Below are positions 1-8,838 of a DNA stretch of 64,000 nucleotides, piece by piece; position 1 is the first letter of the stretch, and every line of letters starts with the position of its first letter. The stretch spans positions 1 through 64,000 of the forward strand of contig CATQHI010000014.1 in assembly GCA_958295895.1 (NCBI GenBank), given 5' to 3'. Both the position numbers and the translations under genes were made by a program. The DNA is from Saprospiraceae bacterium (GTDB lineage: Bacteria; Bacteroidota; Bacteroidia; Chitinophagales; Saprospiraceae). The notes beneath the pieces are model-generated. The model worked only from the letters and a program-made list of their open reading frames with translations, did no database searches and was not told where the DNA came from.

Positions 1-2999
1 CTCCGGTAGCGGATCAACCGCTTACGATCACTTACGATGCCAGTCTCGGTACGGCCGGCCTTAAGGATTGCAATTGTGATGTGTACATCCATACCGGGGT
101 GATCCTCCCCGGCAGCAGGGAGTGGCAGAATGTACCGACTACGTGGGCGGAAGCTAACGACGCCTGGAAACTGACGCCGGTAAGCGGACAGCCCAACAAG
201 TATACCTATACGTTCTCCCCCACCATTCGGGAATACTTTGGGGTCGATGCCGCTACGGCCATCGAGCAGGTAGCCATGGTATTCCGCAACGCGGACGGTA
301 GTCTAGAGGGTAAAGCCGCGGGCGGAGCGGATATCTTCGTCGACGTAAGTAGTGGCGATACGCTTTCCCTTACCCTTACCGGGGATCCTGGTACGGAGAC
401 CTATCCGCTGGGTAAAGCCCTACCAGTTACCGTCGGTAGCACCTCCGAGGCCCTGCTCTCCCTGTACGACAACGATAGTCTGGTGGCCACCACTACGGGA
501 CAGGAGCTTAATTACTCCGTCCGGCTCACCGACCCCGGTGAACACACGCTCCGGGCTACGGCGTCGGCCGGTGGCAGTACGGTAAGCGATTCCTTCGCCG
601 TTGCCGGACAACTGCTGGTCGAGATCCTACAACCTACTACTTCGGTCGTCAACGGGACGGTTGGGCAGTCCGTCACGGTAGAGGCTACTTCCTACGTCGT
701 AGCCGATCTACAACTAGTAACCGGCGCTACGGTACTTGCTGCCAAGACGGATAGTCTACTAACCGAAACAATCGTGCTCCCGGCGGCCGAGGTGATTAAG
801 TATACTATTACAGCGACCTACCGGGGTGAGACCGCCTCCCGCACCGTCGTCTACATCACCGGTGAGCCGCAAGTGGCCCAACTTCCTGACGGTGCTACCC
901 CCGGAGCTACCCCAATGGACAACGGCGATCTGATGATGGTCCTCCGCGCGCCCGGTAAATCGGATGTCTTCGTGGTCGGAAACTTCAATGAATGGTCCCC
1001 CGTGATCGGTAGTCGTATGAACCGCACCCCGGACGATAGTACCTTCTGGCTACAGCTACCCGCCGATGCGCTCCCAGATAACGACCTGCTCTACCAGTAC
1101 GCCCTCGACAATCAGGGGCGCTACGCCGATCCCTACAGCACCCTGGTGCTCGACCCTTCCGACGACCCCTTCATCAGCGAGGAAACCTTTGCCGACATCC
1201 CCGATTACCCGACCGGAAAGGCCGAGGGTGTTGTAAGCTGGCTGCGCCTGGACGTACCGGATTACCCCTGGCGCTTCGATGCCTCTGAGCTTCCCGACCC
1301 CAAAAAGATGGTCGTCTACGAACTGCTCGTGCGCGACTTCCTGGCCGACCACAGCTTCCGCTCCCTTACCGATACCCTGGACTACCTCGATCGCCTCGGC
1401 GTGAACACCATCGAGCTCATGCCGGTCAGCGAGTTCGAGGGCAACATCAGCTGGGGCTACAACCCGAGCTTCCACATGGCCCTGGATAAGTACTATGGCT
1501 CCCCGGAGGACTTAAAGGCGCTAGTCGACGCGGCTCACTCCCGCGGTATGGCCGTCGTACTGGACGTGGTCTACAACCACGCCTTCGGACAAAGCCCCCT
1601 GGTACAAATGTGGCCCGGCGCGGAGTCCTTCGTCCCCGGCCCCGATAACCCCTACGCCAACGTCACGGCCCGCCACCCCTTCAGCGTCGGCACCGACCTC
1701 AACCACGAGAGCGCCCTGACCAAGGAGTACGTCAAGACCACCCTCACCTACTGGCTGGAGGAGTTCCACGTCGATGGCTTCCGTTTCGATCTCAGTAAGG
1801 GCTTTACGCAGACCGATTACGGAAAGGACGTTGAGGCCTGGGGGCGCTACGATGCCTCCCGCATTGCGATCATCGAGGACTACGCCGATCTAGTTTGGTC
1901 CGTCAACGATAGTGCCTACGTGATCCTGGAGCACCTTGCCGAACCCCGCGAGGAAGAAGAACTGGCGCGGTACGGTAACGGCATGTACTTCTGGTCCGGC
2001 TTCCAGCCCCACGATGCCTACCTACAGGCGAGTATGGGTTACGGTGAGGATGACCTTCGTCCGGCCTTATCGGCCAACCGCGGCTTCAGCGACCGCAACC
2101 TAATTGCCTACATCGAAAGCCACGACGAGGAGCGCATGATGTACAAGAACCTCGCCTTCGGCAACTCGAACGGTGACTACGACGTCAAGGACCTCCCCAC
2201 CGCCCTCGATCGTGTCGAGCTCTCCAACGTCCTGTTCTACAGCCTGCCCGGCCCCAAAATGCTCTGGCAGTTCGGCGAGCTCGGCTACGACTACAGCATC
2301 AATCGCTGTCCCGACGGGCATATCGACGAGTCCTGCCGCACCGCCCCCAAGCCCATCGTCTGGAACTACCGCGAAAATGCTGACCGCCGCGACGTCTACA
2401 ACACGGTCGCCGACATGCTCTACCTACGCAACAACTACGACTACTTCCACGGCGAGATCACCAGCTCCCAGCTCGGCCCCGGCAACATCAAGTACGTTCA
2501 CCTGGATAGCGACGACGGCCAGGCCGCCGTATTTGGCAACTTCGGGGTAACGGCGCAGACCATTTCTAACCCCTTCCCTACCACGGGCACCTGGTACGAC
2601 TACCTCAGCGGTGACTCCACCTCCGTGAGCGACGCGACATCCGGTATGGAACTCGCCCCCGGAGAGTATCACATCTACCTCTCCCAGCGCATAGAGCCCA
2701 TGGGCGGCCGCCTCAGCACCAGCCTGAACGACCGCAATGTGGCACGCCTTGAATTCGGCGTATTCCCCAACCCCAATGCCGGCCGCCTTACTACTACCTT
2801 CACCCTCGAGCAGCGTGCCGAGGTCACCCTCACCCTGCTCGACCTCATGGGCCGTCCGGTCAGTCAGCTATACCGCGGCACCCTCCCCGCCGGTCCCCAT
2901 AATTTACCAGGCCAGCTAGATGACCTCCCCGCCGGCACCTACTTCCTCCGCCTGACTGACGGCAGTACGGCCGCCATCCAACGCATTGTGATCCGGTAG
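1..2999 (+). CDS. Secreted GH13 alpha-amylase-family enzyme with T9SS sorting domain (5' truncated)
   Basis: The reading frame is open from the window edge (first full codon at base 3), so the true start lies upstream; the GTG at 81 is internal. The order is an N-terminal starch-binding-like segment (YIHTG...), beta-sandwich linkers, an E-set/CBM48-like module (VFVVGNFNEW, near 965-990), then a GH13 barrel. The four GH13 regions are visible: DVVYNH near 1565, GFRFD near 1777 (nucleophile Asp), ILEHLAE near 1922 (acid/base Glu) and IESHDEE near 2113. The end is a type IX secretion type A sorting domain (FPNPNAGRL ... GTYFLRL ... QRIVIR). The likely role is hydrolysis or debranching of alpha-glucans outside the cell or at its surface; exact specificity cannot be read. 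Family and secretion route are sure; substrate is not. Confidence 0.93.
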   Translation, partial: PVADQPLTITYDASLGTAGLKDCNCDVYIHTGVILPGSREWQNVPTTWAEANDAWKLTPVSGQPNKYTYTFSPTIREYFGVDAATAIEQVAMVFRNADGSLEGKAAGGADIFVDVSSGDTLSLTLTGDPGTETYPLGKALPVTVGSTSEALLSLYDNDSLVATTTGQELNYSVRLTDPGEHTLRATASAGGSTVSDSFAVAGQLLVEILQPTTSVVNGTVGQSVTVEATSYVVADLQLVTGATVLAAKTDSLLTETIVLPAAEVIKYTITATYRGETASRTVVYITGEPQVAQLPDGATPGATPMDNGDLMMVLRAPGKSDVFVVGNFNEWSPVIGSRMNRTPDDSTFWLQLPADALPDNDLLYQYALDNQGRYADPYSTLVLDPSDDPFISEETFADIPDYPTGKAEGVVSWLRLDVPDYPWRFDASELPDPKKMVVYELLVRDFLADHSFRSLTDTLDYLDRLGVNTIELMPVSEFEGNISWGYNPSFHMALDKYYGSPEDLKALVDAAHSRGMAVVLDVVYNHAFGQSPLVQMWPGAESFVPGPDNPYANVTARHPFSVGTDLNHESALTKEYVKTTLTYWLEEFHVDGFRFDLSKGFTQTDYGKDVEAWGRYDASRIAIIEDYADLVWSVNDSAYVILEHLAEPREEEELARYGNGMYFWSGFQPHDAYLQASMGYGEDDLRPALSANRGFSDRNLIAYIESHDEERMMYKNLAFGNSNGDYDVKDLPTALDRVELSNVLFYSLPGPKMLWQFGELGYDYSINRCPDGHIDESCRTAPKPIVWNYRENADRRDVYNTVADMLYLRNNYDYFHGEITSSQLGPGNIKYVHLDSDDGQAAVFGNFGVTAQTISNPFPTTGTWYDYLSGDSTSVSDATSGMELAPGEYHIYLSQRIEPMGGRLSTSLNDRNVARLEFGVFPNPNAGRLTTTFTLEQRAEVTLTLLDLMGRPVSQLYRGTLPAGPHNLPGQLDDLPAGTYFLRLTDGSTAAIQRIVIR

Positions 3000-3003
3000 G
3001 ACA

Positions 3004-3040
3004 CAAAAAAGCCCCGGTACGTCTAGTGCGTACCGGGGCT
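3004..3040 (-). terminator. Rho-independent terminator behind tmRNA
   Basis: A perfect 12-bp stem (3010-3021 with 3029-3040, AGCCCCGGTACG/CGTACCGGGGCT) with a 7-nt loop. Read on the minus strand it ends in six T (3010-3005), so it best serves the minus-strand tmRNA transcript; on the plus strand the tail is weak (ctatct), though the hairpin may also stop the amylase transcript that ends 11 nt away. Confidence 0.8.
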
Positions 3041-3043
3041 CTA

Positions 3044-3121
3044 TCTACCGCCGCAGGCGTCTACCCAGCCGAAGGCCGGTCTACCCGCGAAGCGGTCTAA
3101 CACCCGGCCAAAGGCCGGTAG
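3044..3121. repeat. Array of four mini-hairpins with TCTACC spacers
   Basis: Between terminator and tmRNA 3' end lie four short hairpins, each a GC stem of 3-5 bp closed by a purine-rich tri- or tetraloop (gcc-gca-ggc, gcc-gaa-ggc, ccgc-gaa-gcgg, ggcc-aaa-ggcc), each after a TCTACC/TCTAAC spacer. It reads as a degenerate tandem repeat of a 17-23 nt unit. It would lie in the 3' trailer of the tmRNA precursor. Function unknown. Confidence 0.6.
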
Positions 3122-3490
3122 TGGAGGCGGCGAGAGTCGAACTCGCGTCCAGCGAAAGCGCAAAGCAGCTTTCTACATGCGTATCGGCCAGTTAGGTTTT
3201 CGAGCCGTGGGTGAGATTGGTCGCCCTCTCATTCACGGCCTTAGATCCTTAATCTCGCCTGCGACTCAGATCAGGGCGCGGGCCAGCCCGAGGGGGTGAT
3301 GATATGCGGCATGGTGTGTATCGGGCGTCAACCACACGGCACATTTAGACAGCTAAACTGAGTTTAGGCTGCCATTGCATAGCTGGGAGTGCCAACTAAA
3401 GGGTAGATCGTTATTTTTAACGGAGTAACCAATCATGCTCCGGCATGCTTACTACAAAGCTTACTTCCCTGTCGATTCCGGTACGCCCCC
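3122..3490 (-). ncRNA. ssrA: tmRNA (transfer-messenger RNA)
   Basis: On the minus strand the 5' end GGGGGCG (3490-3484) pairs with the 3' acceptor strand CGCCTCC (3129-3123) plus discriminator A. The 5' part carries the tmRNA signature CGGAATCGACAGGG; the 3' end carries the T-arm GAGTTCGACTCTC. The tag frame is GGC ACT CCC AGC TAT GCA ATG GCA GCC TAA (3393-3364), preceded by TTTAGTT, giving the tag (A)GTPSYAMAA. CCA is not encoded. Length 369 nt is normal. It rescues stalled ribosomes and marks the unfinished protein for proteolysis, with SmpB (not in window). It follows the FAH-family gene on the same strand after 63 bp and ends before a strong terminator. Confidence 0.93.
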
Positions 3491-3553
3491 CGTTGGAGCT
3501 CGCCCATTCAGGCGACCATCTAGTAAAAAACCCACTCCCCCCCGGAAAAGTTC

Positions 3554-4180
3554 CTACTTCACCCGGGTCCTGAGCATTTCTTTTTTCCCCCCGCTCGTCC
3601 AGAGGTACCCCACCAGTTCGTCTCCCTGAACGAGTGGCCCCACGCCCTCCGGCGTACCGGTGAAGAGTAAATCGCCCTTCTGTAGGCGGAAGTACTGGCT
3701 GACGTAGCAAATGAGCTCCGTAATTGGAAAAAGCATAAGGCGGCTGTGACCGTGCTGCACCTCCTGACCGTTTTTTTCCAGGCTAAACTCAATGTCGTCC
3801 AGGTCGGGCAGGGCAGCGGGTGCAACAAATTCCGGGGAGAGCGGCGCAGAGTGGTCGAAGGCCTTGGCGATCTCCCAGGGATGTCCCTTCTCCTTGCATT
3901 CCTGCTGGAGATCGCGGGCGGTCAGGTCCAGACCGAGGCCGATGCTGTCGACGTAATCCAGAGCAAACTCCGGCTGTACGTGACGACCGTTCTTAGCGAT
4001 CTTCACCACTACCTCCAGTTCGTAGTGAATATCCTGACTGTACTCCGGATAGTAGAAGGGCTTGTTATTAGCCAGGATGGCGGAGCCGGGCTTCATGAAC
4101 ACGATGGGCCGGTCGGGGCGGGCGTTACCGAGCTCGGCGGCGTGGGCGGCGTAGTTGCGGCCGATGCAGATGATTTTCAA
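3554..4180 (-). CDS. Fumarylacetoacetate hydrolase (FAH) family protein
   Basis: 208 aa, starting MKIICIGRNYAAHAAELG. FAH-fold metal ligands are in place: E54 and E56 (HYELEV) and D85 (GLGLDLTARD), followed by the conserved KGHPWEIAKAFDHSAP lid/active-site stretch. The small size and N-terminus resemble the FAHD1/YcgM acylpyruvase branch, which hydrolyses acylpyruvates or decarboxylates oxaloacetate; the actual substrate is inference. Located in the cytoplasm. It lies downstream of purC on the same strand with a 77-bp gap that shows no gene. Confidence 0.88.
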   Translation of the reverse strand: MKIICIGRNYAAHAAELGNARPDRPIVFMKPGSAILANNKPFYYPEYSQDIHYELEVVVKIAKNGRHVQPEFALDYVDSIGLGLDLTARDLQQECKEKGHPWEIAKAFDHSAPLSPEFVAPAALPDLDDIEFSLEKNGQEVQHGHSRLMLFPITELICYVSQYFRLQKGDLLFTGTPEGVGPLVQGDELVGYLWTSGGKKEMLRTRVK

Positions 4181-4241
4181 GGTGCAAGGGTTTAGGGGTT
4201 AGGGGCTAAAGGTGCGGGGATGCTCGCTACGCTCGTTGAGC

Positions 4242-4253
4242 GTCGTCTGCCGA
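4242..4253. repeat. 12-bp inverted repeat flanking purC (mate at 5336-5347)
   Basis: GTCGTCTGCCGA at 4242-4253 is the exact reverse complement of TCGGCAGACGAC at 5336-5347; a near copy (TCGGCGGACGA) sits at 5308. The pair brackets purC. Meaning unknown; a member of a small dispersed repeat family is possible. Confidence 0.5.
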
Positions 4254-4257
4254 CTTG

Positions 4258-5217
4258 CTACTTTGGATAAGATACCTCCCACCCAGTCCCTCTCAGGTTC
4301 CCTCGTATCCGCCCCTCCATATCCTGTACCTCCGCCGGCATAAAGGCCTTCCCAGTAATCCGCTCATAAAGCTCTGTATACCGCTGCGTCACACTATCCA
4401 CAAACGTATCCGGCATTTCCGGCATAGTCTGTCCCTCGAGACCCTGAAAGTCGTGCGCCATCAGCCACTCGCGGACAAACTCCTTGCTGAGCTGCTTCTG
4501 GTGCTCGCCCCGCTGCTGCCGCTCGGCGTAGCCCTCAGTGTAAAAGTAGCGACTGGAGTCGGGGGTATGGATCTCGTCGATGAGGTAGACGGTGCCGTCA
4601 AGTAGGCCGAATTCGTACTTGGTATCAACCAGGAGCAGGCCCCGCTCGGCGGCCATGGCGGTGCCGCGGGCGAAGAGGCGGCGGGTGTAGTCTTCGAGTT
4701 GGGTGTAGACGCGCTCGGAGACGATGCCGCGGGCTATGATGTCCTCCCGGCTGATGTCCTCATCGTGGCCCTCCTCGGCCTTGGTGGCGGGCGTGATTAT
4801 AGGTTCGGGGAAGGCATCGGCTTCGTGCATGCCCTCCGGCAGGGGCACGCTGCAAAGGGTACGCCGGCCGGCCCGGTACTCCCGCCAGGCGTGGCCGACG
4901 AGGTAGCCGCGGATCACCATCTCGATGGGAACCGGTGCGCAGGCCTTGCCAATGGCTACGTTGGGATCGGGGTTGGCGTCGAGCCAGTTGGGACAGATGT
5001 CGCGGGTGGCGTGGAGAAAGTGGGCTGCGATCTGATTAAGGATCTGGCCCTTGTGGGGGATGGCCCGTGGAAGCACGTGATCGAAAGAACTAATACGATC
5101 ACTGGCCACCATCAGTAGCCGGTCGCCGCGACGGTAGACATCACGCACTTTACCGCGGTAGAGGGTGGCAGAGGGGGAGAAGATGAAGTTGGTTTCGCGC
5201 AGGGCGGCAGAGATCAT
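4258..5217 (-). CDS. purC: Phosphoribosylaminoimidazole-succinocarboxamide synthase
   Basis: 319 aa from ATG 5217 ([11 protein letters not shown]). A 17-residue longer version from 5268 is possible, but its N-terminus is not family-like. The sequence shows [21 protein letters not shown] (nucleotide and aspartate site) and [14 protein letters not shown], characteristic of SAICAR synthase. It joins CAIR and aspartate with ATP in de novo purine synthesis. The length fits the longer, eukaryote-like/Bacteroidota form (about 300-320 aa) rather than the 240-aa E. coli form. It is not in a purine operon here; hpf lies upstream on the same strand. Confidence 0.95.
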   Translation of the reverse strand: MISAALRETNFIFSPSATLYRGKVRDVYRRGDRLLMVASDRISSFDHVLPRAIPHKGQILNQIAAHFLHATRDICPNWLDANPDPNVAIGKACAPVPIEMVIRGYLVGHAWREYRAGRRTLCSVPLPEGMHEADAFPEPIITPATKAEEGHDEDISREDIIARGIVSERVYTQLEDYTRRLFARGTAMAAERGLLLVDTKYEFGLLDGTVYLIDEIHTPDSSRYFYTEGYAERQQRGEHQKQLSKEFVREWLMAHDFQGLEGQTMPEMPDTFVDSVTQRYTELYERITGKAFMPAEVQDMEGRIRGNLRGTGWEVSYPK

Positions 5218-5347
5218 CCCGTTCGGTTTACGGCAATGATACGGTGAAAATAGCTGGGTCCTACGCAACCGGTGCGCAGGACCCAGACTAAGCTATTACC
5301 GTTTAAGTCGGCGGACGAAGGAAGCTGCGCAACCTTCGGCAGACGAC

Positions 5348-5650
5348 TTAGAGCTGATGGGAAGTATTCTTCTCCTTGTGCTTTTTGATCTGACGACGCA
5401 GTGCTTCGGTGACCTCGGCGGTGGCGCGCTCGATGCTCTCGTCGGTGTGGGTAGCAAAGAGGTCATTGCCAGGGATGGCCAGGCGGATATCAACGGTATG
5501 GCCGTTGGTGGTACTGCCGTCGTCTTCCTTGAGGAATACTTCGGCGCGTTCGATGCGGTCGTAGTAGGTTTCTAGCTTGTTGACCTTGGCGTTGATGACC
5601 TCGATGGTGGCGTCGGAGAGTTCGGAGGAGTTATGGATGATGACCTGCAT
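5348..5650 (-). CDS. hpf: Ribosome hibernation-promoting factor / RaiA family, short form
   Basis: 100 aa, starts MQVIIHNSSELSDATIEVINAKVNKLETYYDRI. The single S30AE-type domain with the pattern of alternating beta strands and lysine-rich helices is complete and there is no long C-terminal dimerisation domain. Such proteins bind the 30S subunit in slow growth and stop translation. Ends in a lysine-rich tail (RRQIKKHKEKN). Confidence 0.9.
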   Translation of the reverse strand: MQVIIHNSSELSDATIEVINAKVNKLETYYDRIERAEVFLKEDDGSTTNGHTVDIRLAIPGNDLFATHTDESIERATAEVTEALRRQIKKHKEKNTSHQL

Positions 5651-5727
5651 GTAGGCGTGGTTTTGGTGATGGAATGGGGCAAAGACCGTGTTAGCCTAAC
5701 CGCCGCGGCCCCCCTTTCGTTCGTTGC

Positions 5728-8700
5728 TCAGCTGCTTAGCTGCACCCGACTGAAGCCATCTCCCAGCGGCTCCAACTGGATCTGGCAGTGAATACGCTCG
5801 CGCAACTGCTGGACGTGGCTGATAATACCGATGGTTTTACCCTGCGCCTGGAGCTGCTCCAGGGTAGCCATGGCCTGATCGAGCGTCTTACCGTCTAGGG
5901 TACCGAAGCCCTCGTCGATGAACAGCGACTGAATAAGCTGTTTACCCCGCGCCAGGTCCGAAAGCCCCAGGGCCAGGGCCAGACTCATCAAGAAGGTCTC
6001 GCCACCGCTCAGGGTTTCCATCGTGCGGCGGTTGTCGTTCATGTAGTTATCGATGATTTCCAGGTCGAGGGTCTCCTTGCCGCCCGGCGGCGGGGGTGCG
6101 TAGCTCATCTGGTAGCGGGGGTTGATCGTCTCCAAGTGACGGTTACCGATGGCTACGAGGCGCTGGAGGGTAATGCTCTGGGCGAAGCTGCGGAACTTCT
6201 TGCCATCGGCCGAGCCGATCAATTCGTTCATGCGGGCCCAGCGGTCGCGCTCCCGGGCCAGGGCTTCCAGCTCGGTGCGGCGGTGGGCTACCTCCTTGAT
6301 ACGCCGCTCGTCTTCGGTACGTCGTTGCTGGAGGGCGCCGATCTCGCGCTCCACCTGCGTCAGATCGTCGGAGGTGTGGGCCTGTTCCCGGCGCAGTACC
6401 GCCTCCGGGGGGAGGTCCTGTAGGGCGGCAGCCGCTATGGCGTGTTCATTTGTCGCCTGCTTGGCTAGGGCATGGCTAGTCTTCCGGTCCTGCTGGGCAG
6501 TCTGGATCTGTTCTCTCAGGGCAAGCACCCGGGCCGGATTGAGGAGCTGCTCCCGGGCCCGTTCGATGGTGAGTTCCAGGGGAGCGAGCCGCTGGGTGAG
6601 GTTCGTCTTCACGGTAGCATGCTCGGTACGCTGACGCTCCAGTTGCTGCACGACGGACTGCTGCCGTTCCTGCACCTTCGCCACCTCGGTACTTAGCCGT
6701 TGGAATTCCCCCTGCCGCTGGCTGCATTGCTGCCGTAGCTGCGCGGCAAGTTGTTGCTGGTGCCTGCGGAAGGCCGCGCTGGTATCGTGGGGGTGTAGGA
6801 GCGTGGTGAGTTGCCTGCGGTGCTCGGTTATCCCGACACGTATCCGACCGAGGCTGGCTTCTAGCGTAGTAGTCTGCTCCCGTAGAGTCGTTAGGCTCGC
6901 CTCCTTATCCACCAGTGCGGCCCGTTTAATTTGCAGTTGGGGAAGCAGGGGGCGTAGTTGCCGTAGTTGCTCCAGTCGCTGGCTGCCCTCCTCCAGTTGC
7001 CGCCGTACTCCGCTCTGTCGGGTCGTCAGCTGCGCTCGATCTAGGTCAGGCGGCCCCCCGAGGACCCTCAGTTGCTCGCGCCGTTCCTCTAGCACCCGGC
7101 TGCTCCCGGCCAGCTGGGTGCTCATGGTGTTGATCTGCTGGGTGAGGGCAAACACCGCGTTGTCCATTTTGACGCGTACATTATCCAGCTCGACCACCCG
7201 TTGCTGTAGCTGATCGGGGGTGGCGCTCACCTCCGTCCCATCGTGTAAATAGGGGTGGTGTTCGGCGCCGCAGAGGGGGCAGGGCTTGCCGTCCTGCAGC
7301 GCCTGCCGGTGCTCCTCCAGACTAGCCCGCAGCAGGGCATTCTGCCGCCTTTCCTGAGCCAGATCGACCGCTTGCTCGGCTAATTTTAGTTGTAGGGCGA
7401 GCTCGGTATGTCGGTGCTTAGCCCGGTCGAGTCGCTCGTTCAAATCAGTTTGCACCTGCGTTTCCCCGGCAATTTTTTCCTGTACGGTCAGGTACTTTAG
7501 CTGGTCGGCGGCTACGACGGTCTGTTTCTCAAGGAGGGGAAGCTCGGCTTCCAGGGCGTCTAACTCGGTCGTTAATTGTACTTCGGTTAGCCCGTTCAGC
7601 CGCCGTTCTAGTGCCGTGATTTCTTCCCGTAGGGCATCCCGCTCCGCCAGCAGAATATTGCGCGAACGCAGGTGCTGCGCCAGGTCGGACGACGTCGATT
7701 CCTCCCGCTGCGTAAGGGTGTGCAGGCCGGCCTCCAGTACCTCGGCGTCGCATAAGCGCTGTTCCCGTTCCGGTTCCCGGTCGGTGAATTGCTGTAGACG
7801 CCGATCGGCCACATCGTTGCTGGTGGTGGCTGCTGCGAGGGCGGCGGTTGCCGGGGTAAGTTGTCCGGTGACCCGTTCGTGTTGCTGGTTCAGCTGTGCT
7901 AGTTCGGCGCGGAGGAGGTGGAGGCGATCCAGATCGGAGCGAAGGGGGGTGAGCTCGTCGTTTCGCTTAAGTTGCTTGCGCTGCTCGGTCAGACCTTGCC
8001 ACCCTGCCTCACTACGCTGACTGTGCAGCACGGCCCCATCCCGCTGCTCGGCCAGTTTAGCCGCGGTGAAGTAGGCTGCGAGCTGAGCCGCGTAGAGGGC
8101 CTGCCGGTCCTGTAGCTGAGCGGCGATGGCCTGTAGGTCAGCTAGCTGATCGTCGAGCTGCTGCCGCTGCTCGGTGGGCAGCGGCATAAGGTGGGTAAGG
8201 GATTCAGCGACCCGATCGTGGGCTTCCCGGGCCAATTTATACCGCCGGAAGGCCCCCTCGCTGAGCTGGCGGTAGACCTCCGTACCGGTGATCTGCTCCA
8301 GAATGGCTGCCTTTTCCCCCGTATCGGACTTTAGAAAGCGGTCAAAGGCGCCCTGGGTGAGCATGACCGAGCGCACGAAGCGGTCGTAGGAAAGGCCGGT
8401 GTACTCCTCGGTGAGTTGATCTACCTCCCGTTTTTTCGTGGCAAGAATATCGTAAACCCCGGTGGTAGAGTTCCAGCGGCTCAACTCCCGCCTACTATCC
8501 TGTAGATCCTTATGCGCTTTTTTGTGGGCGCGCCGCCGCCGCCACACGCTACGGAAGCGGCCCGCCGTGGTCTCGTACTCTACCTCAGCGTGGCACTGGG
8601 CCGTGCCGTGGGTCATCACGGTGGCTACTTCTTTCTTGAGGTCGGTAAGGGACTTCGTGCGCTCCGTTTGTCCGTACAGCGCCAGGGTAATGGCATCCAG

Positions 8701-8838
8701 GATGGTGGTCTTACCGGCACCGGTGGGGCCTACGATGGCGTAGAGTGGGTGATCGGCCAGGGGCGGCTCGGTAAAATCAATGGTGTGCTGCCCGCGGAGC
8801 GAGTTCAGGTTGAGGATGCCGATCCGCAGAATCTTCAT
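5728..8838 (-). CDS. sbcC: Exonuclease subunit SbcC (Rad50-like ATPase)
   Basis: 1036 aa. N-terminal Walker A GPTGAGKTT (residues 37-45), long glutamine/arginine-rich coiled coils, zinc-hook CPLC at C520-C523, then ABC signature LSGGE (about 942) and Walker B FIDEGFGTLD (about 972). With SbcD it forms the Mre11-Rad50-type nuclease that opens hairpins and blocked DNA ends. Its start overlaps the sbcD stop by 4 nt (ATGA type), so the pair is translationally coupled, sbcD first. Confidence 0.96.
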   Translation of the reverse strand: MKILRIGILNLNSLRGQHTIDFTEPPLADHPLYAIVGPTGAGKTTILDAITLALYGQTERTKSLTDLKKEVATVMTHGTAQCHAEVEYETTAGRFRSVWRRRRAHKKAHKDLQDSRRELSRWNSTTGVYDILATKKREVDQLTEEYTGLSYDRFVRSVMLTQGAFDRFLKSDTGEKAAILEQITGTEVYRQLSEGAFRRYKLAREAHDRVAESLTHLMPLPTEQRQQLDDQLADLQAIAAQLQDRQALYAAQLAAYFTAAKLAEQRDGAVLHSQRSEAGWQGLTEQRKQLKRNDELTPLRSDLDRLHLLRAELAQLNQQHERVTGQLTPATAALAAATTSNDVADRRLQQFTDREPEREQRLCDAEVLEAGLHTLTQREESTSSDLAQHLRSRNILLAERDALREEITALERRLNGLTEVQLTTELDALEAELPLLEKQTVVAADQLKYLTVQEKIAGETQVQTDLNERLDRAKHRHTELALQLKLAEQAVDLAQERRQNALLRASLEEHRQALQDGKPCPLCGAEHHPYLHDGTEVSATPDQLQQRVVELDNVRVKMDNAVFALTQQINTMSTQLAGSSRVLEERREQLRVLGGPPDLDRAQLTTRQSGVRRQLEEGSQRLEQLRQLRPLLPQLQIKRAALVDKEASLTTLREQTTTLEASLGRIRVGITEHRRQLTTLLHPHDTSAAFRRHQQQLAAQLRQQCSQRQGEFQRLSTEVAKVQERQQSVVQQLERQRTEHATVKTNLTQRLAPLELTIERAREQLLNPARVLALREQIQTAQQDRKTSHALAKQATNEHAIAAAALQDLPPEAVLRREQAHTSDDLTQVEREIGALQQRRTEDERRIKEVAHRRTELEALARERDRWARMNELIGSADGKKFRSFAQSITLQRLVAIGNRHLETINPRYQMSYAPPPPGGKETLDLEIIDNYMNDNRRTMETLSGGETFLMSLALALGLSDLARGKQLIQSLFIDEGFGTLDGKTLDQAMATLEQLQAQGKTIGIISHVQQLRERIHCQIQLEPLGDGFSRVQLSS

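Noticed and set aside
4190-4215. Telomere-like GGGTTTAGGGGTTAGGGG run
   Set aside because: Only a short G/T-rich stretch in a 77-bp gap between ordinary genes; no repeat array.
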